The notes under the pieces are model-generated. The model was given only the letters and a program-made list of their open reading frames with translations. It did no database searches and was not told the origin of the DNA. From JAICUF01 sp038250675 (GTDB lineage Bacteria; Gemmatimonadota; Gemmatimonadetes; Gemmatimonadales; GWC2-71-9), in the NCBI GenBank assembly GCA_038250675.1, contig JBBSCB010000014.1, positions 10,156 to 74,155 on the forward strand: a DNA stretch of 64,000 bases. The letters are read 5' to 3'. A program made the translations under genes and the position numbers. Of this stretch, positions 7,928 through 18,966 are shown one piece after another (positions within the stretch are counted from its first letter, which is position 1; each line of letters starts with the position of its first letter).

Positions 7928-7931
<4 letters not shown>
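7416..7931 (-). CDS. Gamma-carbonic anhydrase family protein (left-handed beta-helix)
   Basis: A 171-residue hexapeptide-repeat protein starting at ATG 7931 (MTISAPRVAETAFVAPGAVV). Repeats of the form GDVMLGDESSVWYGAILRGD, IGDRTNIQDGTIVH and IGPRVGVGHRVILHGCTVEE build the left-handed beta-helix. The three metal-ligand histidines of the family are represented by DGTIVHVDEG, VGVGHRVIL and ILHGC. Such proteins are trimers with zinc or iron at subunit interfaces; some hydrate CO2 and others have unproven activity. The start overlaps the stop of the upstream kinase gene by four bases, so translation is coupled. The coupling to a receptor kinase is unusual. Confidence 0.85.
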
Positions 7932-10009
<2,078 letters not shown>

Positions 10010-10204
10010 GCGACGAAGCTACCGGCCTGCCTTGAGGCGCGTCAAGCGGAGACGGCCGCGCCGGAAATCCGCGCGATGAGAGGGCAACCGGCAAGAAGCG
10101 CCGCCGCGGAGCCGGCCCGGCCTCAGCCGGTCGGGTTCGCCTAACGCCGTGGCATCGCTGCACCTGCATGGCCGGGTACGCTCCGGCGCATTAGGGAGGT
10201 CCAA

Positions 10205-10708
10205 ATGGCACAGCGTATGCAACGTCGGCGGCGCGTCCCCCGTGGAGAAATCGCCGTGGTCCCGTATCATACGATTGCGTTCAGCCAGCAGAAGCTTCGC
10301 GCCGCGCTCCGGCGCTCCAGCGACCAGGATCCGTCGTTCGGCTATGGGTTTGTGCTCCATTCCCGCCGCCAGCGCGACCGGACGACGCTGGGGCTGATCA
10401 CGCTCAACGGCGAGAGCATGGCGCTGACGCCGCGGCTTCTGGCGCCACTGCAGAAGCAGCAGCTCTGGCTCTTTGGCCACGCGCGCATCACGCTCGAGGC
10501 CGGCGCGCTGGTGATCGGCGTGGACCCCGAGCGCGTCGATGCGGCCGGGTGCCCGCTGTCGTCGCTGCTGATGCATATCGCCACCTTTGACGCGAGCACG
10601 GGCGTGACCCAGCACCTGGTCCAGGTGGAGGCGACGGTCAAGGCCGAGGCGCTGGTGCAGCCGATGCTGGTGCTGACCACCGGCCGGCCGCCGAGCTGGC
10701 CGCTGTAG
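10205..10708 (+). CDS. Conserved hypothetical protein
   Basis: A 167-residue protein with a good ribosome-binding site (gggaggt, seven bases before ATG 10205). It is basic at the N-terminus (MAQRMQRRRRVPRGEIAVVP) and contains FGYGFVLHSRRQRDRTTLGL and KQQLWLFGHARITLEAGALVI, suggesting an alpha/beta cytoplasmic protein. There is no signal peptide or membrane span. I do not recognise the family. It is a single-gene unit, divergent from the receptor kinase and closed by a strong hairpin. Confidence 0.7.
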   Translation: MAQRMQRRRRVPRGEIAVVPYHTIAFSQQKLRAALRRSSDQDPSFGYGFVLHSRRQRDRTTLGLITLNGESMALTPRLLAPLQKQQLWLFGHARITLEAGALVIGVDPERVDAAGCPLSSLLMHIATFDASTGVTQHLVQVEATVKAEALVQPMLVLTTGRPPSWPL

Positions 10709-10733
10709 GTCGGTGTGCGGACGGGAACTGACG

Positions 10734-10763
10734 AGCGGCCCGGGGAGGAATCCCCGGGCCGCT
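10734..10763 (+). terminator. Intrinsic-type terminator hairpin
   Basis: A perfect 13-bp stem (agcggcccgggga / tccccgggccgct) with loop ggaa lies 26 bases after the stop of the preceding plus-strand gene and is followed by ttggtgt. It probably also serves the leftward transcript ending at 10874. Confidence 0.75.
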
Positions 10764-10873
10764 TTGGTGTGGGGGCCGATGGATCGGATGTGTACGGTCG
10801 GGACGCGTGGAGCGGGGATGTTGGCAGGCCTGGGAACGACGCCTGAAGAGATGTCACCGGGGCTGGTGGCCGC

Positions 10874-13105
10874 CTACTTCACCACCTCGAACAACTCGCT
10901 GCGCTTGTCGGTCTGGCCCTTGCCGGTGCCGACGGTCACCTCGAGCGTGTAGGTGCCCGGCGAGAGCTTGTCCAGCGAGAAGCTGCGGCGCACGGGCGTA
11001 GCCGCGGCGGCGGCCGGCTCGGCGAACTTGAGACTGATGGCCGAGCCGCCGCCGCCGAACAGCTTCCGGAAGATCCCGCCCCCGCCCTTGCCGCGCTTGA
11101 CCGCGATCTGCGTCGCGTAATCGGCACCCGGCGTCAGCCCCGCCACCTCATAGTAGAGCTCCAGCTCGTCGCCCACCCGGAAGGTGTGCAGCGGATTGAA
11201 GTACACCGTGTCGCCCGCGGCCGCCTCCCACGTCACCGGCACCCGGCGGGAGCCCAGCACCAGGTCGCTGAGCGCGGGGCCGGTCTCGCTCAGCGAGATG
11301 ACGCGGGTCTCCTGCCGCGGCAGCACCGCGCCGGTCTCCGCACCGGTCTGGAGCGCCAACCGATATTGGTACACGCCGGCGGGCACCGCCACCGCCACGC
11401 GGCCCACCAGGTTCTCGTTGGCCGGTACCGGCTGCGCCGCCAGCACGCGCCGCGTCGTATCGAGCGAGGCCACCACCGTGCCTGCCGAATCGAACACCGC
11501 GAGCCGGAGCCGGATGGTGTAGAGACTCCCGCGATCCACCGTCACCGGCTCGAGCGAGCGCGCCGGAATGGCGTAGGTCACCTGCAGCAGGTTGCGGTCT
11601 CCTGCGTGTCCCACCGCCAGCACCTCGGCGCTCGCCGCCAGCGACTTCGCGAACGACAGCTCGTAGCTGTCCGTCTGCGTACCGCGCTGGATGCTCTCGC
11701 GCCCCATGCGCCGTTCCTGGTTCTGGAACTGGCTCTCGCTCACGTCACCCGCGCGCTCCAGCCGCCCGTAGATGGGGTCGAGCTGCTCGCGCGAGACGAG
11801 AAGATTCTGCACCTCGGCCCGGAGCGCGGTTGAGTCGCGGTTGAGCGAGTTGACCGACGCCGCAAAGCCCAGCAGATCGAACACGCTTTCGACCAGCTTG
11901 AAGTCCTGCACGTCCTCCCGCGCCACAAAGTGGAACAGCAGGTCGCCGTCGGCGCGGGCGTAGCGCCAAGACTCGTTGGCTTCGATATCGGCCGCGGTAT
12001 AGGTGGCCCGCGCGGTCGGAGCGCCGTGGCGGATATAGATGATGCCGCGATCGTCGTAATCGCGGCTGCCGGATCGGTAGCGCTCGACGATGTCGTAGTG
12101 CCGGTTCAGGCTGGTGAGGAAGAAGTTCCGCCGCGCGTACGCGATGCGGCGGTAGTGCTCGGCCAGGCGGGCGCCGCGGGGCTGCAGGTCGGTCGCGTCG
12201 CGGAGGTTCCAGAAGCGATGCAGCATCGCCGCACGGGCGGGCCCCGCCGCGGCGTCGAATGCCTTGAGCGCGCTGTCGGACGCAATGAGCGCAACGTCGG
12301 CGCGGTAGGCGGAGACCGAGGCGGAGTCGTCCACCGCGGCGCCTTCATAGTAGTGGGTCTGCCCTTCGGGGCGGCTCAGCAGCAGCTCGGTGCGCGCCAG
12401 CTCGAGCAGGCCCAGCCCGCGATTGCGGCCGGAGGCGGCGTAGGCGCGGAAGGCGATGAGGGCGGAATCAGCGTCGCCAACCTCACGCTCCACGCGGCCA
12501 CGCGCGAGCATCACCCGGGGATTGGCGGAGGCCGCGGTGGCGCCGGAGCGGCGGAGCGCGTCGAGCGCCACGTTGAGCTTGATGTTGACCCGCTGACGGA
12601 GCGCGGTGTTGGCCAGGTCCACCAGCCCGTCGGCAAACGACGGGTCCACCTCCGCCGACTTGGCGAACGCCATGGCGGAGCGACTGAGCGCGTCCTTGCC
12701 CAGCATGGTAGCGATCCCGGCCACGAGCGACACCTCGGAGTCCCCGACGCCGTATTCGGCCAGGCCCATGCCGTACCACGGGTACGGCCAGTCGGGTGTG
12801 AGGTCGATGGCCCACTGGAATTCGGAGGCGGCGTCGTCGTAGTGGGAACGGCCGGCGAGCTCGCCCAGCCGGAGCGAGACGAAGCCCAGCCGGAGATGGA
12901 TGACGGGGTTGGTGCGATCGGCCTTGGCGGTCTCGATCATCCGCCGCTCGAGCGCCAGCAGCGGGACCGAGTCGTTGACGCTGGCGAGCGAATCGCGGAA
13001 GGTCTCCAGAGATGCGCGGTCGGCGGGCGCCTGGGCGCGCGCCGCCGGAGCCACAGCGAACACCGCGCCCGCGCACGTCAACAATGCAATACAGGTACGG
13101 CGCAT
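10874..13105 (-). CDS. GWxTD domain-containing exported protein
   Basis: 743 residues from ATG 13105, chosen because a signal peptide follows at once (MRRTCIALLTCAGAVFAVAP, cut near AARAQ). An N-terminal helical half resembles TPR repeats (about 60-270: LRLGFVSLRLGELAGRSHYD and SALIAFRAYAASGRNRG). A GWxTD-like region follows at about 320-420, with HRFWNLRDATDLQPRGARLA and then DYDDRGIIYIRHGAPTARAT; here the GWxTD motif itself has drifted to RDYDDRG. The C-terminal third is beta-rich. GWxTD proteins occur in Bacteroidota, Acidobacteriota and Gemmatimonadota and their role is unknown. It lies downstream of the amidase gene, 59 bases away, probably in the same transcript. Confidence 0.75.
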   Translation of the reverse strand: MRRTCIALLTCAGAVFAVAPAARAQAPADRASLETFRDSLASVNDSVPLLALERRMIETAKADRTNPVIHLRLGFVSLRLGELAGRSHYDDAASEFQWAIDLTPDWPYPWYGMGLAEYGVGDSEVSLVAGIATMLGKDALSRSAMAFAKSAEVDPSFADGLVDLANTALRQRVNIKLNVALDALRRSGATAASANPRVMLARGRVEREVGDADSALIAFRAYAASGRNRGLGLLELARTELLLSRPEGQTHYYEGAAVDDSASVSAYRADVALIASDSALKAFDAAAGPARAAMLHRFWNLRDATDLQPRGARLAEHYRRIAYARRNFFLTSLNRHYDIVERYRSGSRDYDDRGIIYIRHGAPTARATYTAADIEANESWRYARADGDLLFHFVAREDVQDFKLVESVFDLLGFAASVNSLNRDSTALRAEVQNLLVSREQLDPIYGRLERAGDVSESQFQNQERRMGRESIQRGTQTDSYELSFAKSLAASAEVLAVGHAGDRNLLQVTYAIPARSLEPVTVDRGSLYTIRLRLAVFDSAGTVVASLDTTRRVLAAQPVPANENLVGRVAVAVPAGVYQYRLALQTGAETGAVLPRQETRVISLSETGPALSDLVLGSRRVPVTWEAAAGDTVYFNPLHTFRVGDELELYYEVAGLTPGADYATQIAVKRGKGGGGIFRKLFGGGGSAISLKFAEPAAAAATPVRRSFSLDKLSPGTYTLEVTVGTGKGQTDKRSELFEVVK

Positions 13106-13164
13106 CCTCTGTCCTTTAGGGTCTGTCACAAGAGACGACCCACGACCCTTCCGCCCCACATCAA

Positions 13165-15150
13165 TCACTCGCCCCGCGCGCGCTGTTTCAGAAAGTCGCG
13201 AATTCCCTCGAAGACGCCGCGGGCGTAGAGCTGCTGCCCCCCGGGCGAGCGGAGGGCGGCTTCCTGGTCCGGGAGCATCATGAAGAGCCCTTCGGTCAGG
13301 ATCGCCGGCATCCAGGTGGGACGGACCAGCGCGAGGTCGCCGCGGCCAACGCCGAGGTTGCGGATGCCGAGCCGCGCAACGAGGGCACGGTCCACCGCCA
13401 GGGCCAGCGGCACGCTCTGCGGATGGTTGTAGAACACGCTGGTGCCGTTGTTGGTGAACGGATTGACGCCATCCGGCAGCGCGTTGTTGTGGATCGAGAT
13501 CAGCAGCTCGGCGTCGAGCGTCTCGGCCAGCTTCGTCCGCGGGAAGAGATCCACCGAGCTGTCGCTCGTGCGGGTCATGACCACCCGCGCGCCGGCGGCT
13601 ACCAGCAGATCACGGAGCGCGAGCCCGATGCCGAGGTTGGCCTGCGCTTCCCGGAGGCCGGTGGGGCCGGTGGCGCCGGCGGGCGGGTGGCCCGGGTCCA
13701 CCACGATGTAGCGCCCGCGGAGCGGCGCGTCAGGATCGATGGCGGGCGGGCGCCGGATCTCGAGCAGCAGATCGCCGCGGTCCCAGCGGGTGCGGTAGCC
13801 CCACACCGGGCGGGTCAGCTGCACGTCGAGGGTGACGTCGCCCGCGGTCCCCTGTGACCAGGCGATGGTGCGGACCAGCGGATCGTCGCCGCCGTAGCGG
13901 ATCCAGTTCACGTCTCCCACCGCACCATAGAGCGCGAGCGAGAGACCGTATTCGGTCTCGGTCACCTGGAACGGCACCCGTTCGCTCACCGGGATGCGGA
14001 GCGTGAGGCGGTCCGCGCGGGGCCGGAGCGTCACCGAACCGACCACCGCCCGTGGCGCGGGGATTCCCGGCAACGGGTGCGCGTCCGCGACCGGCACCCA
14101 CACGTCGAGCCCGGGCGCCAGCCGCACCCGAAGATCGCTGTTGATCCGCCCGCTCACGGTAGTGCGGGTGCCGGTGGGAAAGAACCAGTTGTAGGTGCCG
14201 CCGGGCAGCGCGCGCCCGATGGTGGTGCTGTCGGTGGCACCCCGCCCCGCCGAGTCGTCGTCGAGCCGCACGGCGAGCGGGAGCGAGTCGAGCAGCGCCA
14301 GCCGGATGGGCCAGCGGGCGCGGACGGTATCGGCGCCGCGAATCGCTTCGAGGGTTGCTCCCGTAGTGTCAGGGCCGGCAACCGGAGCGGCCGCGGCGGC
14401 CATGCCCGCGGCGGCCATGCCCGCGGCGGCGCCCGGGCGGGTTCCCACCACGGGGCCTGGATCGGGACCGAGGCTGCGGCCGCGGAGCACACCCACGTAG
14501 CGATCGGCGCGGAGCGGACGGGCGAGGTTGGCGGTATCGCGATCGAACGCCCGGATCGCGGCCGGCACTTCTTCCAGCGCCGGCATGGCGGTGAGCGGCA
14601 CCACCGTGCCCCCCGCCAGACGCAGGCGGACCTCGGCGCCCTCGGCCGCGCGCACGGAGACGGCGATCGGCTCGCCTCGCGGCATCCAGACCTGGCCTCG
14701 CGGATTGATCGAGGTGGAGTCGAGCCAGAGACCCGGCGCCGTGGCCGTGCGCGCGGTGCGATGCGCGGTGTACAGCAGCCGGGCGCTGTCACGCGGGGTG
14801 CGCGCCACCAGATCGAACTGCATCAGCGTATCATGGGGAAACGGGAGCCACGCGATCCAGGCCCCGTTGGGCCAGACCCGCACCGGCGCGCCGTTTATGG
14901 TGAGCGCGGCGTCGCCGCTGCCGACCGAACCAAAAATGAAGCTCGAGTCGCGGGCATCCACGATGTCGCCCGCCGCGGGATAAACGACGTGGATGGCGAG
15001 GGGCCCCTGGACCGACGCCACCGGCGGCAGATGCGACGCGCCGATGGTATCGGCCGCGCCGGCGACTGGAGTGATGGGCGAGGTGGACGGGTGTGCGCAC
15101 GCGAGCGCCAGCCAGAGCGGCGCCCAGCGGAGCAACCGGCGTGGGGTCAT
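13165..15150 (-). CDS. N-acetylmuramoyl-L-alanine amidase (Amidase_3), lipoprotein
   Basis: Hydrolyses the bond between MurNAc and the stem peptide. 661 residues from ATG 15150; ATG 15171 is an alternative and neither has a clear ribosome-binding site. The N-terminus is a lipoprotein signal (RRLLRWAPLWLALAC, lipobox LALAC). About 400 residues of beta-sandwich sequence follow, including an Ala-rich GMAAAGMAAAAAP spacer. The C-terminal amidase domain begins at GRYIVVDPGHPPAGATGPTG (first Zn histidine) and continues with LREAQANLGIGLALR (Zn glutamate), AELLISIHNNALPDG (second histidine) and ILTEGLFMM (catalytic glutamate). It diverges from the PP2C-protease-AmpG operon, consistent with a shared wall-turnover role. 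Confidence 0.88.
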   Translation of the reverse strand: MTPRRLLRWAPLWLALACAHPSTSPITPVAGAADTIGASHLPPVASVQGPLAIHVVYPAAGDIVDARDSSFIFGSVGSGDAALTINGAPVRVWPNGAWIAWLPFPHDTLMQFDLVARTPRDSARLLYTAHRTARTATAPGLWLDSTSINPRGQVWMPRGEPIAVSVRAAEGAEVRLRLAGGTVVPLTAMPALEEVPAAIRAFDRDTANLARPLRADRYVGVLRGRSLGPDPGPVVGTRPGAAAGMAAAGMAAAAAPVAGPDTTGATLEAIRGADTVRARWPIRLALLDSLPLAVRLDDDSAGRGATDSTTIGRALPGGTYNWFFPTGTRTTVSGRINSDLRVRLAPGLDVWVPVADAHPLPGIPAPRAVVGSVTLRPRADRLTLRIPVSERVPFQVTETEYGLSLALYGAVGDVNWIRYGGDDPLVRTIAWSQGTAGDVTLDVQLTRPVWGYRTRWDRGDLLLEIRRPPAIDPDAPLRGRYIVVDPGHPPAGATGPTGLREAQANLGIGLALRDLLVAAGARVVMTRTSDSSVDLFPRTKLAETLDAELLISIHNNALPDGVNPFTNNGTSVFYNHPQSVPLALAVDRALVARLGIRNLGVGRGDLALVRPTWMPAILTEGLFMMLPDQEAALRSPGGQQLYARGVFEGIRDFLKQRARGE

Positions 15151-15309
15151 TGGTGCAAGGTACACGCTCATCAGAAGTTACGCCAAATCGCACGTTGACG
15201 GTCTTCACTTCGAAACCTAGATTCTCCGGATACCCCCAAGCCTTCCTGTTGCGACAGGAACCGCCCGTACCGACCTGGAGCGACCAGCGGATGGCTTCAT
15301 GAGGCCCGC

Positions 15310-16329
15310 GTGACAACCGGCCCGGTGCATGTCTCGGTCTTCGGGAAGACCGATCTCGGCCGTACGCGTGATCACAACGAGGACACCTTTCTGGTCGCCG
15401 ATCTGTCGACCGGCAAGGCGAGCCTGCTGCCCGAGGTGCGCCAGCACCAGATCGGGCCGCGCGGCTCGCTGTTCATGGTGGCCGACGGGATGGGCGGCGC
15501 CGCGGCCGGCGAGCTGGCCAGCGCGATGGCGGCCGACATCATCTATCGCCATCTCGACACCACATGGCGGCAGGACCGGGACACGTCGGCTGAGCGGTTT
15601 GCCTATCGGATGAAGCAGGCGGTCGAGCTGGCCAACGCCGAGCTCTTCGAGTATGCGCGGGAACATCCCGAGGTGCGCGGCATGGGCACCACGGTGACCG
15701 CGGCGGGCGTCCACGGCTCGAATCTCTACCTGACGCAGATCGGTGACAGCCGGGCCTACCTGATCCGCGGTGGCCGCGCCAGCCAGCTCACCCGCGACCA
15801 GTCGCTGACCCAGCGGCTGGTGGACGCGGGAGAGCTGACAGAGGAAGAGGCCGAGATCAGCGAGCGGCGCAACATCATCCTCCAGGCGCTGGGGCCCGAT
15901 GCGCGGGTGAAGGTGGACCTGAGCCTCCAGTCGCTCCGCGTGGGCGACACGCTGGTCATCTGTTCCGACGGGCTGTCCGGCCTGGTCAAACGCGACGAGA
16001 TCGCGCGGGTGGCGGCCGAGCAGCCGGACAACGCCGCGCTCTGTGCCGCGCTGATCGATCTGGCCAACGAGCGGGGCGGCCCGGACAACATCACCGTGAT
16101 CGCCGCGCGGTTTGGCGGCGACGGGCTGGAGGAGCCGGACGAGGTCTCCGGCGTTGGCTATCAGACCTATGACCTGCTGAGCTCGGACACGCCCACGGAG
16201 ACGCCGGTGCCGGAGCCGGCCGCGGCCTCCCTGGTGGCGCCAGCCGGTGGTGGTCCCGGTGCGATGACGGTGGGCCTCGTGGCACTGGGGCTCGTGGTAC
16301 TCGCCGTCCTTCTGTTCTTCCTTCTGTGA
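15310..16329 (+). CDS. PP2C-family Ser/Thr protein phosphatase with C-terminal membrane anchor
   Basis: Dephosphorylates Ser/Thr-phosphorylated proteins using two metal ions. 339 residues from GTG 15310. The catalytic aspartates lie in TRDHNEDTFLV, FMVADGMGGAAAGELAS, VICSDGLSGLV and GGPDNITVIAA, all in canonical order; MGTTVTAAGVHGSNLYLTQI and GDSRAYLI are also present. A Pro-rich linker leads to a single C-terminal membrane helix (about 317-339, MTVGLVALGLVVLAVLLFFL). It is followed seven bases later by the FHA-protease gene. It probably opposes Hanks-type kinases such as those at 7.9 and 36.2 kb, though that pairing is inferred. Confidence 0.93.
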   Translation: MTTGPVHVSVFGKTDLGRTRDHNEDTFLVADLSTGKASLLPEVRQHQIGPRGSLFMVADGMGGAAAGELASAMAADIIYRHLDTTWRQDRDTSAERFAYRMKQAVELANAELFEYAREHPEVRGMGTTVTAAGVHGSNLYLTQIGDSRAYLIRGGRASQLTRDQSLTQRLVDAGELTEEEAEISERRNIILQALGPDARVKVDLSLQSLRVGDTLVICSDGLSGLVKRDEIARVAAEQPDNAALCAALIDLANERGGPDNITVIAARFGGDGLEEPDEVSGVGYQTYDLLSSDTPTETPVPEPAAASLVAPAGGGPGAMTVGLVALGLVVLAVLLFFLL

Positions 16330-16336
16330 TCTGCCC

Positions 16337-17734
16337 ATGAGCGTCCGACTCTACATCCGCAGTGGCGGTCGCGCCGGCCAGACAGTGTCGGCCGACAAGC
16401 GCTATGTGAGCATCGGGCGCCATCCGCACAGCGACATCCGGTTCTCCTCGCCGCTCGATGCCGGCGTCTCCTCCCGCCATGCGGCCATCGTCTGCCGCGA
16501 TCGTTCCTACTACCTGCGCGATCTCTGCAGCCCCAACGGCACCTTCGTCAACGGGCGGCGAGTGCTCAACGAGCATCTGCTGGCTGAGGGCGACGTGATC
16601 CAGTTTGGCGATCCGGGTCCGCGCGCCGAGGTGACGTTCGTGCCGCTGCAGCTCTCGCTGGTGATGGAGCCGGTGCCGGTGGCGCCGCCCGTGGCTATGC
16701 GTGCGGCGCGGGAGCCGCGTCTCCGGCCCACACCGGCGGGCGGTCTCACGGCGGCTGCCGTGGAACTCGTGGGGCAACGGCGTGTGTCGGCACTCCGCCG
16801 CCGCGCAGCGGCCGCGGGGCTGGTCCTGGCCACGCTGGCGGGCGGCGTGCTCTGGCTGCGCGGGCGCGGCGAGAGCGCGCGCACGGCGCAGAGCGGCGAG
16901 CAGCAGGCGCTCCGGCTGGGCGTGGACAGTCTCCGGAGCGGCATGCAGGCGCTCCGCTCGGCGCTCGATTCATCGGACGCGGAGACAGCGCGGCTCCGCC
17001 GCACGCTGCGCAACTCCGGCACGCGGCGCGACGTGGCGGTGCTGCGGCGCCGCCTGCGCGATGCAGTGGAGCGGCAGCAACAGATCTCGTCGGCGGCGGC
17101 GCTCGATCTCGCGGCGATTGCCCGGGCCAACCGCGGCGCGGTGGCCGTGGTCATCGCGCGCGCCGCGGACAGCACGGCGTTTTCCGGCACGGCGTTCGTC
17201 GTCCGGTCGGTGGGGGGCAGCGCGCTCCTCGTCACCAACCGCCACGTGCTGCGCGGCGGGCACGCGGGCCGGCCGGTGCGCGTCTCCGTGGTGCTCGACG
17301 GCACCGCGCGGGAGCTGCCCGCGGAGATCGTCGCGCTGCATCCCACGGCGGACTTGGCACTGCTCCGGGTGGCCACGGAGGACGCGGTGCCGGTGGTGCA
17401 CGGGCTGGCCGGCGACTCGCTGCCGGCCGATGGCGCACCGGTGGGAATGATCGGCTTTCCGCTGGGGCTCGATCTCGCGATGGGCGGCAACTGGCATGGC
17501 GTGGGCGTCACGGCGACGACCGTCGCCGGCACCGTCTCCCGCACGCTGCCCACGCTGCTGCAGCTCGACGGCTACGGCGCGCAGGGCGGCAGCGGCAGTC
17601 CCATCTTCGACGCGCGCGGCCAGGTGGTGGCGGTGCTCTACGGCAGCGAGCCGGAGAGCGGCGGCCGCATCCTGTACAGCGTGCCGGTCCGACAGGTTCA
17701 CGAGCTTCTCCGCGACGCGCCCACGGCGCCGTGA
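16337..17734 (+). CDS. FHA domain - membrane helix - trypsin-like serine protease
   Basis: 465 residues. An N-terminal FHA phosphothreonine-binding domain (1-105) has YVSIGRHPHSDI (27-34), SSRHAAI (45-51) and CSPNGTFVNG. A linker and one membrane helix follow (about 157-174, AAAAGLVLATLAGGVLWL), then a helical coiled-coil-like stretch (about 180-250). The S1C/DegP-like protease domain has His303 (VTNRHVL), Asp339 (TADLALL) and Ser419 (QGGSGSPIF), a complete triad. There is no PDZ domain. The FHA domain should be cytoplasmic and the protease periplasmic. Together with the adjacent phosphatase this suggests phosphorylation-gated proteolysis in the envelope. It overlaps the next gene by four bases. 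Confidence 0.9.
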   Translation: MSVRLYIRSGGRAGQTVSADKRYVSIGRHPHSDIRFSSPLDAGVSSRHAAIVCRDRSYYLRDLCSPNGTFVNGRRVLNEHLLAEGDVIQFGDPGPRAEVTFVPLQLSLVMEPVPVAPPVAMRAAREPRLRPTPAGGLTAAAVELVGQRRVSALRRRAAAAGLVLATLAGGVLWLRGRGESARTAQSGEQQALRLGVDSLRSGMQALRSALDSSDAETARLRRTLRNSGTRRDVAVLRRRLRDAVERQQQISSAAALDLAAIARANRGAVAVVIARAADSTAFSGTAFVVRSVGGSALLVTNRHVLRGGHAGRPVRVSVVLDGTARELPAEIVALHPTADLALLRVATEDAVPVVHGLAGDSLPADGAPVGMIGFPLGLDLAMGGNWHGVGVTATTVAGTVSRTLPTLLQLDGYGAQGGSGSPIFDARGQVVAVLYGSEPESGGRILYSVPVRQVHELLRDAPTAP

Positions 17735-18966
17735 CGCGGGCGCCGGCCGCGGGGCCGCTCCGCATCCGGCTGGCGTGGATCGCGCTGATCGCCTTCGCGT
17801 CCGGCTTTCCCTACGGCTTCATCAATGAGGCGCTGCCGGTTTACCTCCGCACCCAGGGTGCGGGGCTGACCGAGGTGGGCCTTGTCGCCGCCGTCAGCTT
17901 TCCCTGGACCTTCAAGTTTGCGTGGGCACCGCTGGTGGACCGGCTGGGCAGCCGGCGCCACTGGATCACGGCGTGTCTGTTGGCGCTGAGCGGCCTCACG
18001 CTGCTGGTGGCGGCCGCGGACGTGCATACGCTGGCGCCCAGCTTCTGGCTGCTCCTGACGGTGATGGCGGCGCTCTCCGCCACGCAGGATGTGGCGATCG
18101 ACGCGTTTACCATCGAGTCCACCAGTGAAGCGGAGTTGGGCGCGGCCAACTCGGTGCGCATCGCACTCTACCGCGTGGCGATGTTCGTGGCGGGCGGCGG
18201 TGTCATCTGGCTCGCGGGGCGCTCGCGCTGGGACCTGGCGTTCACCACCGCGGCGGCGATCACCGGCGGCCTCGCCGTGGCGACGCTCTTCATGCCGTCG
18301 GTCCGGCGGGCCCGCACGGTGACGCGCCAGCCGATCTGGGAGCCGATCCGGGCGCTGCTGGCGCGGCCCGGGGTGTGGCTGGTGATCGGCTTTGCGCTGG
18401 TCTTCAAGCTGGACGTGGCGGCGCTCGAGCCGATGATGCGGCCGTTCTGGGTCGATCGCGGGCTGAGTCTGGAGCAGATCGGCGGGCCGCTCACTCTGGC
18501 ACGGACCATCGCGACGGTGGGCGGTGCGGTAATCGGCGGCATCCTCACGACGCGCTGGGGCATCCGCCGCGCGCTGTGGGCGCTGGGCGCCGTACAGGCG
18601 CTGTCGAGTCTGGGCTACTGGGCGGCGGCGACGTTCAGCGTGGGGGCGCCGGCGGTCTTCGGCGCGGCGGTGTTCGAGAACTTTGCGGCGGGACTCGCGA
18701 CGGCGGCGTACCTGGCGTATCTGATGTCGCTCTGTGAGCGGCGCTTTGCGGCCACGCAGTTTGCACTGCTCTCCGCGCTGCTGGCGGTGACCCGGAGCGG
18801 CGCGGGTGCTGCGTCCGGCGTCCTGGCCAGCCGGCTGGGTTACTCGCACTATTTCCTGCTCACCTTCCTGGTGGGACTCCCCGCCTTTCTGTTGATCCCG
18901 CTGCTCGGGCGCGTGGGTCGGCCGCCGGAGACCACCGCCCCGGGTGCCACCCAGGGCGCTGCCTGA
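17731..18966 (+). CDS. ampG: AmpG-like MFS permease for muropeptides
   Basis: A 411-residue, about 12-helix MFS protein from GTG 17731, overlapping the stop of the protease gene (GTGA). The opening helix IALIAFASGFPYGFINEALP and the following SFPWTFKFAWAPLVDR match the AmpG/PAT subfamily (usual motif FKFLWAPLVDR). TQDVAIDAFTIES is a second AmpG signature. AmpG imports GlcNAc-anhydroMurNAc-(peptide) fragments across the inner membrane. A convergent murQ-anmK-nagZ operon starts less than 4 kb away, which supports this substrate. Transport of another sugar cannot be excluded from sequence alone. Confidence 0.85.
   Translation: MTRAPAAGPLRIRLAWIALIAFASGFPYGFINEALPVYLRTQGAGLTEVGLVAAVSFPWTFKFAWAPLVDRLGSRRHWITACLLALSGLTLLVAAADVHTLAPSFWLLLTVMAALSATQDVAIDAFTIESTSEAELGAANSVRIALYRVAMFVAGGGVIWLAGRSRWDLAFTTAAAITGGLAVATLFMPSVRRARTVTRQPIWEPIRALLARPGVWLVIGFALVFKLDVAALEPMMRPFWVDRGLSLEQIGGPLTLARTIATVGGAVIGGILTTRWGIRRALWALGAVQALSSLGYWAAATFSVGAPAVFGAAVFENFAAGLATAAYLAYLMSLCERRFAATQFALLSALLAVTRSGAGAASGVLASRLGYSHYFLLTFLVGLPAFLLIPLLGRVGRPPETTAPGATQGAA

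Noticed and set aside
14390..14450. Tandem repeat as a mobile-element footprint
   Set aside because: It encodes the Ala-rich GMAAAGMAAAAAP spacer of the amidase in frame; simple codon repetition explains it.
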